Assembly: GCF_046707225.1 (NCBI RefSeq)
Contig: NZ_JBJKOP010000035.1
Coordinates: 1-64,000, forward strand
Origin: Caproicibacter sp046707225
Lineage (GTDB): Bacteria > Bacillota > Clostridia > Oscillospirales > Acutalibacteraceae
Reading direction: 5' to 3'
Length of the DNA stretch: 64,000 bases
This document shows, in pieces, positions 24,171 through 31,183 of this stretch. Each line of letters opens with the position of its first letter. Position 1 is the stretch's first letter. The position numbers were made by a program, and so were the translations under genes. The notes beneath the pieces are model-generated. The model was not told the DNA's origin. It saw only the letters and a program-made list of their open reading frames with translations, and did not search any database.

Positions 24171-25388
24171 GTGAAAATTGGCGCGTTTGCAAGACACAAC
24201 CGGGTCAGTATTGACACGATCCGGCATTATATAGACCTTGAATTACTGATCCCGCAAAAAATAGGGAAGCAATACCAATTCGACCTGTCATGCCAGAAGG
24301 ATCTTGAAGAAATCCTGTATTTCAAGTCACTTGGATTTACTCTTCTGGAGATTAAAGATATTTTCATCGTGAAGCATCTTGGAAAAATGACCTCTTTTCA
24401 GCAGGAGGAATATTATCAAAACATTTTTAAAGGCAAGCATGAAAAGATAAAAATGCAAATAGAGGCTCTTAACAGGAAAAAATCCTGTTTGGAAGACGAG
24501 CTTCAAAAATTGGACGGGAAACGCGAAGCAAAGCCATTCCCAATGGGAATCAGCCTGAATTGGCTGCGCCTTCTTTGCTGCCACCGCTGCGGCGGCCCCC
24601 TCCTGTTGAAAGAAGCCGCCGTAGAGGACAATATGATCCTGTCAGGAACGCTCAAATGCAGCTGCGGAGTTGAATACTCGATTCAGGACGGCATCCTTTT
24701 CGTAAATCCCGATAAGGCTGTCTGCGAAGACCGGGTTCCTGAGCCCCTGTCCTACATCCGGCATACGGACGCTGCATATCTGAATCATGTTTATAAAACT
24801 CTGGAGTGGACGGTTCAGAAGATTGATTTTAAGGGCCTTTCGGAAAAAGTTGTTTTGGAACTGGGCAGCGGAAGCGGTTTTCTATTAAGACGGATTTATG
24901 ATGACCTGCCGGAAAACACGGTGTACATCGCCGTTGACTGCAACAGGAGCAGCCTGCTTTCGCTCAAAAAGATTCTGGAAAAAGCGGAGAAGAAAAAGGA
25001 AATTTTCTTTATTTGCTGTGATTTTCTGGAGCTTCCTCTGGCGGAACGTTCCGCGGATCTTATCTGTGACTTCGCGGGAAGCAGCAATTATGGTTTTGAC
25101 CACAGCGAATTCCTTTTAAATTCCATGGAACGATACTTTAAAAAAGACGCCGCTCTGTTCGGCTCCTATATCATCTTCCGGAATTTCAGCTCAGACAGCC
25201 TGGTCCCGGTGGACTGCCGGGAAAACTTTCGAGTTGGCCCGGTCGCGAGGAAAATTGAGGAACTGGGGTTTTTGAAGCAGTCGGATTACCTTTCGGACGT
25301 CGTTGCCAAAGGCGGAATTTATGAAAATTACTTTCAAAACGGGGAAAAGGTTCTGACATACGGTTTTGTTGGAAAAAGGTTGGGTTGA
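24171..25388 (+). CDS. MerR-type regulator fused to a zinc ribbon and a SAM methyltransferase
   Basis: 405 residues, GTG start. Residues 1-70 are a MerR helix-turn-helix (KIGAFARHNRVSIDTIRHYI then LELLIPQKIGKQYQFD). Residues about 90-125 form the usual dimer coiled coil. Residues about 137-185 are a Trm112-like zinc ribbon with Cys pairs in LLCCHRCGG and KCSCGVEYSIQDGILFV. From about 225 a class I methyltransferase follows, with motif I VVLELGSGSGF and an acidic residue in YIAVDCNRSS. The last two domains together look like rRNA guanine-N1 methyltransferases of the RlmA type, so this may be a regulator grown onto a methyltransferase of the drug-resistance kind. The MFS gene downstream has a MerR-type promoter. 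Full function is inferred. Confidence 0.8.
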   Translation: MKIGAFARHNRVSIDTIRHYIDLELLIPQKIGKQYQFDLSCQKDLEEILYFKSLGFTLLEIKDIFIVKHLGKMTSFQQEEYYQNIFKGKHEKIKMQIEALNRKKSCLEDELQKLDGKREAKPFPMGISLNWLRLLCCHRCGGPLLLKEAAVEDNMILSGTLKCSCGVEYSIQDGILFVNPDKAVCEDRVPEPLSYIRHTDAAYLNHVYKTLEWTVQKIDFKGLSEKVVLELGSGSGFLLRRIYDDLPENTVYIAVDCNRSSLLSLKKILEKAEKKKEIFFICCDFLELPLAERSADLICDFAGSSNYGFDHSEFLLNSMERYFKKDAALFGSYIIFRNFSSDSLVPVDCRENFRVGPVARKIEELGFLKQSDYLSDVVAKGGIYENYFQNGEKVLTYGFVGKRLG

Positions 25389-25400
25389 CCCGACCTTTTT
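25373..25400 (+). terminator. Terminator overlapping the stop of the MerR fusion gene
   Basis: AAAAAGGTTGGGT pairs with ACCCGACCTTTTT (one G-T pair) across a 2-base loop; further Ts follow. Confidence 0.75.
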
Positions 25401-25430
25401 GTATTTTTGCCGCAGCAATCGGCGTCCCGG

Positions 25431-25466
25431 GGTGCTTGACGCCGAGTCGGCACCACGTCTTACAAT
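25431..25466 (+). promoter_or_regulatory. MerR-type promoter with a 19-base spacer
   Basis: TTGACG (25436-25441), 19 bases, TACAAT (25461-25466). The dyad GGTGCTTGAC..GTCGGCACC overlaps the -35 box and spacer. Spacers of 19-20 bases with a dyad are the mark of promoters turned on by MerR proteins, which untwist the DNA. Confidence 0.65.
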
Positions 25467-25490
25467 GAGCGCATAAGAGGGGGCGCTATT

Positions 25491-26717
25491 GTGAGATCGG
25501 CTTGGATTCAAAAACACGAACGGTTTAATTTTGTGATGTTCTTTCTGGGGCGAAGCACGTCTGTTCTGATGTCTTCCGTCTATACGTTCGCAATGGGACT
25601 GTATGTCCTGAAAATGACGGGGTCCGGTCTGTCGTTCGCGGTTACGCTTTCGCTGCAGATCCTGCCGGCTGTCCTGATCGGTCCGTTTGCGGGAGTCCTT
25701 GCGGACCGGTTCAATAAAAAAATTATTGTGGTCCTGACCGACGCTTTCCAAGGGCTTCTGTTTGCCGGGTTGTTTTTTGCCGCCGGAAACGGCCTTACGC
25801 TTTTTGACATTTACACCGCAACCCTGCTGCTTGCCGTTTCTCAGACGCTCTATAATGTCTGCATGGACTCCGCCGTCCCGAATCTTGTTTCGGGACCCCA
25901 TGTTTTAACTGTCAATTCAATCGGGAAAATTGTCGACTCTGCCGCAGGCATTGTCAGCCCCGGTTTGGGGGGCGTTCTTTATGCCGCGATGGAGATACGG
26001 TACTTTGTCCTGTTAAACGGAATCGCCTTTTTCCTTTCAACCGTTACCGAGTGCCTGATCGATTTCCGTCTTTACAATCACCTTACGCCTCAAAACTCCG
26101 GATTCGATTTCAAGCGGGAGCTCGCGGCGGGATTCGATTACATAAAGAAATCGGATTGGATCAAAAGCTCCCTGCGAAATTTCGTAACAGTCAATTTCTT
26201 TCTTGCGTTGTGCTATTCCGTACCCGTTCCATACATCCTAAACAATGTTTTTCACCTGTCCCCGAAAGCATTCGGACTGGTTCAGTGTTTTTCGCCTGTC
26301 GGCATGATTGTCGGCGCCCTGCTGGTCGGAAAGATCACCGGTATGATGTCGTACGGAAAACTGATGAGGATTTCCGGAGCTTTCTGTGCCCTTTGCCTGG
26401 TTTTGCTCGGAGCCCTCCCGGTTTTCAGTGACCACGTTGCTCCGGTTTTACTGATTCCTTACTATGCCTTTGTGCTGGCCTGCTCCGGCTTTGCCGTTTC
26501 CCTGATCGATATTCCGTTCATCAATCATTTTCAGACCCGGGTGCCGGAGGAACTCAGAGGGCGTTCCCTCAGCCTCAGCATCAGCGCGGTTAAAATAGCT
26601 ACCCCGGCCGGTTATATTTTGTCGGGAGTCATGATGGAAATTTTCCCGGCATATTTCCTGCCCTTCTGCGGAGGAATCCTGCTGTTTGTCCTCTATTCCG
26701 CGGTGAAGCGGAAATAA
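25491..26717 (+). CDS. MFS efflux transporter
   Basis: 408 residues, GTG start, about 12 membrane segments. The loop between segments 2 and 3 reads GVLADRFNKK, the MFS motif A, and LQILPAVLIGPFAGVLADR precedes it. This type (MefA/H+-drug antiporter-like) exports drugs or macrolides. The gene stands alone, behind a promoter suited to the neighbouring MerR fusion protein, which suggests an inducible resistance pair. The substrate is not readable. Confidence 0.88.
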   Translation: MRSAWIQKHERFNFVMFFLGRSTSVLMSSVYTFAMGLYVLKMTGSGLSFAVTLSLQILPAVLIGPFAGVLADRFNKKIIVVLTDAFQGLLFAGLFFAAGNGLTLFDIYTATLLLAVSQTLYNVCMDSAVPNLVSGPHVLTVNSIGKIVDSAAGIVSPGLGGVLYAAMEIRYFVLLNGIAFFLSTVTECLIDFRLYNHLTPQNSGFDFKRELAAGFDYIKKSDWIKSSLRNFVTVNFFLALCYSVPVPYILNNVFHLSPKAFGLVQCFSPVGMIVGALLVGKITGMMSYGKLMRISGAFCALCLVLLGALPVFSDHVAPVLLIPYYAFVLACSGFAVSLIDIPFINHFQTRVPEELRGRSLSLSISAVKIATPAGYILSGVMMEIFPAYFLPFCGGILLFVLYSAVKRK

Positions 26718-26763
26718 GGAGACCCTTTGCTCTGAATTGCGCAAATTCATCAAGAATCGCCGT

Positions 26764-26797
26764 CCCCCGCTGCCGAAAAGGCAGCGGGGGATTTTTT
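26764..26797 (+). terminator. Terminator after the MFS gene
   Basis: CCCCCGCTGCC and GGCAGCGGGGG form an 11-bp perfect stem with loop GAAAA; ATTTTTT follows. Confidence 0.92.
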
Positions 26798-26873
26798 ATT
26801 TTGGAATATCCCCGGGGAAGGCGGGGCAGAATCGTTCTGTAAATAATTACCAAACCCGAGAAGGAGATTCAAG

Positions 26874-28472
26874 ATGAACGAAGGACAAAAGAACTCGGGG
26901 CGTTTTCTGATTTACGCGCCCTTTCTGATGTCGCTTGTCTTTTGGCTGGTGATTTATTCTTATACTTTTTTACAGGGAGACGACTACCGGTTCAGTGTAA
27001 ACGGCGGCAGTTTCCCCAGAATCTGGAACGAGTATCTGGACTACTATACTTACGGCGGGGCCAGAATGGGAAATCTGCTTGCCGGCGTGTTCCTGATGAC
27101 GGGCATGCGCGTCTGGCAGGTAACGACTGCGCTGGCGGCGACCGGAATTTCACTCACCTTTTTTTATTACGTCAGGGGGACCTTTCGGCCGGAGGGAAGC
27201 GCGGACCGGCGAAGCGCGCTGCTTGCCTGCGTGTGCGCGGTGTTTCCCGGACTGCTGCCCATGTCGTCCCGGCTTTTTTCCGACGCCTTCCTCTGGCTGG
27301 ACGGCTCGGCCAATTACATCTATCCGTTTCTGCTGATGCTGGTGGGCTTTCTGCCTTTTTACAGCAGCCTGCGCGGACGGAGCCTGCCGAGAGCTTTTCA
27401 CTGGATATCGCCCGTATGCTTTGTTGCCGCGGCCCTGCTGCACGAGCAGGTCACAACAATGCTGCTGGGGATGTGCGCTGCAGCGCTTTGCTATCTGAAA
27501 AAGGACCGGACGAAAAAAGAGCTGGTCTATTTTGGAATCTTGACGGCGCTGTGCGCCGGGGCGCTTGTTTTCATGCTGACGGCGCCGGGAGCCTATTTCC
27601 GCATGGAGCAGGAAAACGGAGAGCAAAGCGAAAAGGCGGCTTTTCTTCATAATTTCATGAGCTATTTCGTCCCGCTCGTGAACGAGGAATGGCCCTGGCT
27701 GATTGCGATGGGCCTTACGGCGGTTTTTCTGCTTTCCCGCCGGTCCAGGCACGGGAAGCCCGGCGCGTTCGTTCAGCTGTATCTTTGTTTCGGCGCGCTG
27801 CTGACGCCGCTGAGCTGGAGCATGCGTTTCCCGATGCTGACCCTGCCGGCGGAGGAAACGCAGAGCAGCCGCTTTCAGCAAACGGCGGAGGCCGCGCTGA
27901 TCTGTTACTGGATCCTGTATCTTCTGCTGATTTTCGCGGCGCTGCTGATGTTCGCACAGGAGAAAGACCCCGGCGGAGGGGGAAGCCGCGCTTATCTGCC
28001 GGTCCTGTATGTGGGGATGTGGGCGTCCCAGGCGATTCCGGCGGTGGCGACAGCCAGCAGCGGCCGGGCAAGGATGCCTTTGTATGCGCTCGCGCTTTTA
28101 ATGATCTTCTGCGTTCTGTGGGATTACGGCGGCGCCGTTCGCCGGGCGAGCCTTTTGCAGGGCGCTTTGATTCTGATCGGAATCGTTTCGTTTGCCTGCA
28201 TCGCGCGCGGCGCCGTGATCAACGGCGCGGCGGCGGCGGACATTGAGCGGCAGATGTTCGAAGCGCGGCAGGGCGAACGGAGCACCGTGCTGATCGATTA
28301 CAATCGGTTTGACTGGACGTTCTGCAACGTGACGTATATTTTTAAGCCGGACAAAAGGCCCCGCAGCTACGAAACAGCGATCCGCAAATACTACGGACTT
28401 CCGGACTCCGTGAAAATCCAATATACGAAAGCAAAGGCCGGGCGCGGGGCGGTGGTTCACCCGCTGAAGTGA
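26874..28472 (+). CDS. DUF6056 family polytopic membrane protein
   Basis: 532 residues with about 11 membrane segments. The N-terminal FLQGDDYRFSVNGG, with an acidic DD just after the first segment, resembles GT-C fold glycosyltransferases, where such residues sit at the active site; the DUF6056 family is thought of in that way but has no proven activity. The last 100 residues are outside the membrane and soluble (IDYNRFDWTFCNVTYIF). No envelope-sugar operon surrounds it. A MITE-like element directly follows the stop. Confidence 0.7.
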   Translation: MNEGQKNSGRFLIYAPFLMSLVFWLVIYSYTFLQGDDYRFSVNGGSFPRIWNEYLDYYTYGGARMGNLLAGVFLMTGMRVWQVTTALAATGISLTFFYYVRGTFRPEGSADRRSALLACVCAVFPGLLPMSSRLFSDAFLWLDGSANYIYPFLLMLVGFLPFYSSLRGRSLPRAFHWISPVCFVAAALLHEQVTTMLLGMCAAALCYLKKDRTKKELVYFGILTALCAGALVFMLTAPGAYFRMEQENGEQSEKAAFLHNFMSYFVPLVNEEWPWLIAMGLTAVFLLSRRSRHGKPGAFVQLYLCFGALLTPLSWSMRFPMLTLPAEETQSSRFQQTAEAALICYWILYLLLIFAALLMFAQEKDPGGGGSRAYLPVLYVGMWASQAIPAVATASSGRARMPLYALALLMIFCVLWDYGGAVRRASLLQGALILIGIVSFACIARGAVINGAAAADIERQMFEARQGERSTVLIDYNRFDWTFCNVTYIFKPDKRPRSYETAIRKYYGLPDSVKIQYTKAKAGRGAVVHPLK

Positions 28473-28491
28473 CGAGCCCGGGAGCTAAAAA

Positions 28492-28627
28492 GGGACTGTT
28501 GCAAACAGCTTTGATAATAAAATGCGCCTTGATCGGGCTTTGTCAGCCGTTTCAAGACGCATTTTCTTGCTTTGAGGGCTATTCCATTGTGCAATTTGCT
28601 ATCGCAAATTCATTTTGCAACAGCCCC
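28492..28627 (+). mobile_element. MITE-like element, copy 1
   Basis: 136 bases with terminal inverted repeats GGGACTGTTGCAAA / TTTTGCAACAGCCCC. They resemble the ends of IS6/IS26-family elements (GGNNCTGTTGCAAA). Inside are a near-perfect hairpin (AAAATGCGCCTTGA / TCAAGACGCATTTT) and a second one (AATTTGC/GCAAATT). A 143-base relative in the same orientation is at 34843. The A-run before and T-run after it let it act as a terminator. No transposase is encoded. Confidence 0.75.
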
Positions 28628-28649
28628 TTTTTTATGACAGCGAATCGCG

Positions 28650-29099
28650 TCAAAGAACGGAGCTTGTGTTTTTGATCTCGTCGAGCACGGCGGAAATCTC
28701 ACCGGCCTTTTCCTTGATCTCCAGCATTTTGTCTTTCGGCACGTTATAGGTCATAAAAACGTCCTTGATCGTTTGTATTGAGTCGTAAAGGTTTTGATTT
28801 ACGGCGATAAACTCCTGGAACACGTTGCTGTTGCTCGCGTTTATAAACTGTTTGATGTCGTTTTTAATGTACTGGACCATTGCCTGGGATTTCGAAAAAA
28901 CGCCCGCGGCCGCGGGATAGGGTTTCACCATTTGAAGAAAATACTGGTTTTTCGCGTTGATGTTGTACACGTAGAACAGTTCCGTCTGATCCAAATTGAA
29001 ACGAATAAAACTGATGATTCCATGCAGGCTCGTCACGTCGGCCCCCATCTGCGTCAACATCATGTCGATTTCTTCCTGATTTGCAGACATATTATTCAT
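28650..29099 (-). CDS. Helical cytosolic protein of unknown function
   Basis: 149 residues, with a G-rich ribosome-binding site before ATG 29099. It has no signal or membrane segment and looks alpha-helical, with DVTSLHGIISFIRFNLDQTEL and FQEFIAVNQNLYDSIQTIKD segments. I do not recognise it. It follows the antiporter gene on the same strand by 23 bases and is probably in its transcript. Confidence 0.6.
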   Translation of the reverse strand: MNNMSANQEEIDMMLTQMGADVTSLHGIISFIRFNLDQTELFYVYNINAKNQYFLQMVKPYPAAAGVFSKSQAMVQYIKNDIKQFINASNSNVFQEFIAVNQNLYDSIQTIKDVFMTYNVPKDKMLEIKEKAGEISAVLDEIKNTSSVL

Positions 29100-29121
29100 G
29101 GATAAACACCCCCCGACTCTA

Positions 29122-30387
29122 TTATATCAGATAAAATACAATAAGATAGATGGTCGATAAAATAATTGATACGATCATCAGGGGGAACCCGTATTTCAGG
29201 TACCGGGAAAAGGTCAGCTTGTATCCGTGCTTTTCCGCAAGCCCCGCGACGATCACGTTTGCGGAGGCGCCGATGAGGGTTCCGTTGCCGCCAAGGCAAG
29301 CGCCGAGGGAAACCGCCCACCAAAGCGGCATGATGTGCATCCCGTGGGTCCCCATGGCCTTAATGAGAGGAATCAGCGTCGCCACGAAGGGAATGTTGTC
29401 CAGCATGGAAGAAGCCAGTGCGGAGAACCAGACGATGATGATTCCGGTCAGAAGCAGATTGTTCTTGGTCGCATGAACAATGACGGTCGCCAGCTCGTTG
29501 ATGACGCCGACCTTTTCCAAAGAACCGACGAGCACGAACAGCCCCGCGAAGAAGAACAGCGTCGGCCATTCAATGTTCAAAAACACTTCGTCGACGTTTT
29601 CTCCGCTCAGCAGCAAGAGAAGCGCCGCGCCGCTCAACGCGACCAGGGCGGAAGGGTAGCCCAGCTGCTCGTGAAAGAAAAACCCCAGAATCACCAGCCC
29701 GAGGACGAACAAAGACTTTTTCAGAAGCGAAAGATTTTTAATCGATTTCTTTTCGTTAAAATGAAGGATTTCCTGCTTCTTTTCCTCGCTGATGACAAGC
29801 TGCTTGTGAAACAGCAAATACAGGATAAAGAAGGTGACGGCGAAAATAACGACGACGATGGGCCCGAGGTTTGCGATAAAGTTTACAAAGCCCAGCCCGG
29901 CGGCGCTTCCGATCATGATATTCGGCGGGTCGCCGATCAGAGTCGCCGTTCCGCCCAGGTTGGACGAAATGATTTCCGGAATCAAAAAGGGAATCGGGTC
30001 CAGCTCGAGAGTGTCCGTAATGACGAACGTCATCGGCACAATCAGCAGCACGGTCGTTACGTTATCCAGAATTCCGGAAATGACGGCCGTAATCACGCTC
30101 AGGCTGAGGATGATTTTCCAGGGATCGCCTTTGACTTTTTTGGAGGCAAAAATGGCAAGGTATTCAAATATTCCCGTGTTTTTCACGATTCCGACGATAA
30201 TCATCATGCCGACCAGCACGCCCAGAGTGTTAAAATCAATGTAATTCAGAGCTTCGCTGAACGTCATAATTTTTAAAATCAGAATGAGGCTTGCACCAAC
30301 CAGAGCAGCGATCGTTCGATTTACCTTTTCACTCATCACCAGTGCCATGACAATTACAAAAATCGTGAGAGAGGCAATCATTTGCAT
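29122..30387 (-). CDS. ArsB/NhaD-like ion transporter
   Basis: 421 residues from ATG 30387 (AAGGAG 8 bases upstream), about 11-12 membrane segments. Typical parts of the ion transporter superfamily are visible: GILDNVTTVLLIVPM, SNLGGTATLIGDPPNIMIGS in the first half, and ASSMLDNIPFVATLIP with LGACLGGNGTLIGASANVIV in the second half. The two repeats each carry the N-x-T/G-x-P helix break. Family members move Na+/H+, arsenite or dicarboxylates; the best match in style is the NhaD/YbiR group. The long leader with an attenuator-like hairpin suggests that an ion or metabolite controls it. Confidence 0.88.
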   Translation of the reverse strand: MQMIASLTIFVIVMALVMSEKVNRTIAALVGASLILILKIMTFSEALNYIDFNTLGVLVGMMIIVGIVKNTGIFEYLAIFASKKVKGDPWKIILSLSVITAVISGILDNVTTVLLIVPMTFVITDTLELDPIPFLIPEIISSNLGGTATLIGDPPNIMIGSAAGLGFVNFIANLGPIVVVIFAVTFFILYLLFHKQLVISEEKKQEILHFNEKKSIKNLSLLKKSLFVLGLVILGFFFHEQLGYPSALVALSGAALLLLLSGENVDEVFLNIEWPTLFFFAGLFVLVGSLEKVGVINELATVIVHATKNNLLLTGIIIVWFSALASSMLDNIPFVATLIPLIKAMGTHGMHIMPLWWAVSLGACLGGNGTLIGASANVIVAGLAEKHGYKLTFSRYLKYGFPLMIVSIILSTIYLIVFYLI

Positions 30388-30729
30388 AGACAAGACTCCT
30401 TATTCCATGATTTGTAAATTCACCTGGAATCGTTCCAACAGCTCTCCGAAACAACGGGGAAGACATAAAAAAACATCGGGTACTCCCATGAAGAGGAGAA
30501 GACTCCGATGGCATAGAGTTTAATCGCAGGCTGAACAGTGCCGCGGCCCCTGACGTCTGTTTTTATCTCAAACCGAATGAAGTACGCAGTGAATACTTTT
30601 AGAGCGAGAAGTTCCCGATTGATTCAGAACACACTTTCATCTGCCATCTAAAAATCTTCATGTTCAGAGCGATTTTTTGTAAATTTGACCTAATGTGACC
30701 ATCATAACAATACAAAATGGGTTTGTAAA
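30388..30729 (-). promoter_or_regulatory. Promoter and ~300-base attenuated leader of the antiporter gene
   Basis: On the minus strand TTTACA (30724-30729), 17 bases, TATGAT (30701-30706) form a strong promoter far from the start codon. The leader between has several pairing segments and ends in a hairpin (CATCGG..GT with AC..CCGATG, about 30472-30510) followed by seven Ts, then 80 bases to the start. This is the layout of a transcription-attenuating riboswitch. I could not match it to a known class; ion-sensing types near antiporters (lithium nhaA-I, sodium DUF1646, M-box) are the first to test. Confidence 0.55.
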
Positions 30730-30910
30730 GGCTTTTTCAGAACATTCGTGACTATCGCTTTATTATTTGCTCGAATATATTTTATTTTTGGTAAAATTGA
30801 TAATTGTTTCACGAACCGTCAAAATACACAAAAGCCGGCCCGTACTTCCCCGGCACTTTTGGAGAGATCATGGGTGCTAGACCCGGAAAGCGGCAGCAAT
30901 CAAATAGGAA

Positions 30911-30939
30911 TTGACAGATAGAAAAATATGGGTTATACT
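30911..30939 (+). promoter_or_regulatory. Promoter of the ABC exporter operon
   Basis: TTGACA (30911-30916), 17 bases, TATACT (30934-30939). The predicted start lies about 35 bases before the leader peptide. Confidence 0.8.
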
Positions 30940-30980
30940 AGGTGCATTGTAATTCTAAATGAAGAAAGGAGGCAGGCAAA

Positions 30981-31070
30981 ATGAGAGAGTTAATCGCAGT
31001 TAACTTTGCGCGTAAGGTTCGTTTCGGCCTTTTGTCGGAAGTGTTTTTGCCTGCCTCCCGTTTGCGATAG
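30981..31070 (+). CDS. Leader peptide of the ABC exporter operon
   Basis: A 29-codon frame starting at ATG 30981 behind a perfect AGGAGG. The peptide begins MRELIAVNFARKVRFG and is rich in Arg and hydrophobic residues. The sequence GGAGGCAGGCAAAA across the ribosome-binding site (30968-30981) is complementary without mismatch to 31045-31058 within the peptide's own coding region, so translation of the leader and folding of the RNA exclude each other. It fits a ribosome-sensing leader like BmrB, which controls the related bmrCD exporter in Bacillus subtilis. It is too short for similarity-based proof. Confidence 0.7.
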   Translation: MRELIAVNFARKVRFGLLSEVFLPASRLR

Positions 31071-31114
31071 GATTTTTGCGCTCTCCTGTAAAAACGGCGT
31101 AAAAATATGGCGGT

Positions 31115-31147
31115 AAAGCATCTCTGACGGGCAGAGATGCTTTTTTA
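31115..31147 (+). terminator. Attenuator upstream of the ABC exporter
   Basis: A 12-bp perfect stem (AAAGCATCTCTG, 31115-31126, with 31132-31143), loop ACGGG, then TTTTTTATTTT. It lies between leader peptide and exporter, 37 bases before the exporter start, so it must be bypassed for expression. Confidence 0.85.
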
Positions 31148-31183
31148 TTTTGCCCATAAGGGATTTTATTGAAGGAGAAGAGT

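Noticed and set aside
28510..28675. Short frames inside the MITE-like copies that translate alike (QPFQDAFSCFEGYS)
   Set aside because: The likeness follows from DNA identity of the two repeats. There is no consistent start or ribosome-binding site, and the hairpins, not the frame, are the conserved feature.
29227..30276. A 349-codon open frame on the plus strand
   Set aside because: It is antisense to the antiporter gene, extremely rich in Asp, Arg, Gln and His, and lacks a ribosome-binding site. It is a shadow of the transmembrane gene.
30388..30700. M-box magnesium riboswitch in the antiporter leader
   Set aside because: A few words such as CTCTATGCC look alike, but the conserved M-box core segments are absent or out of order, so I leave the class open.
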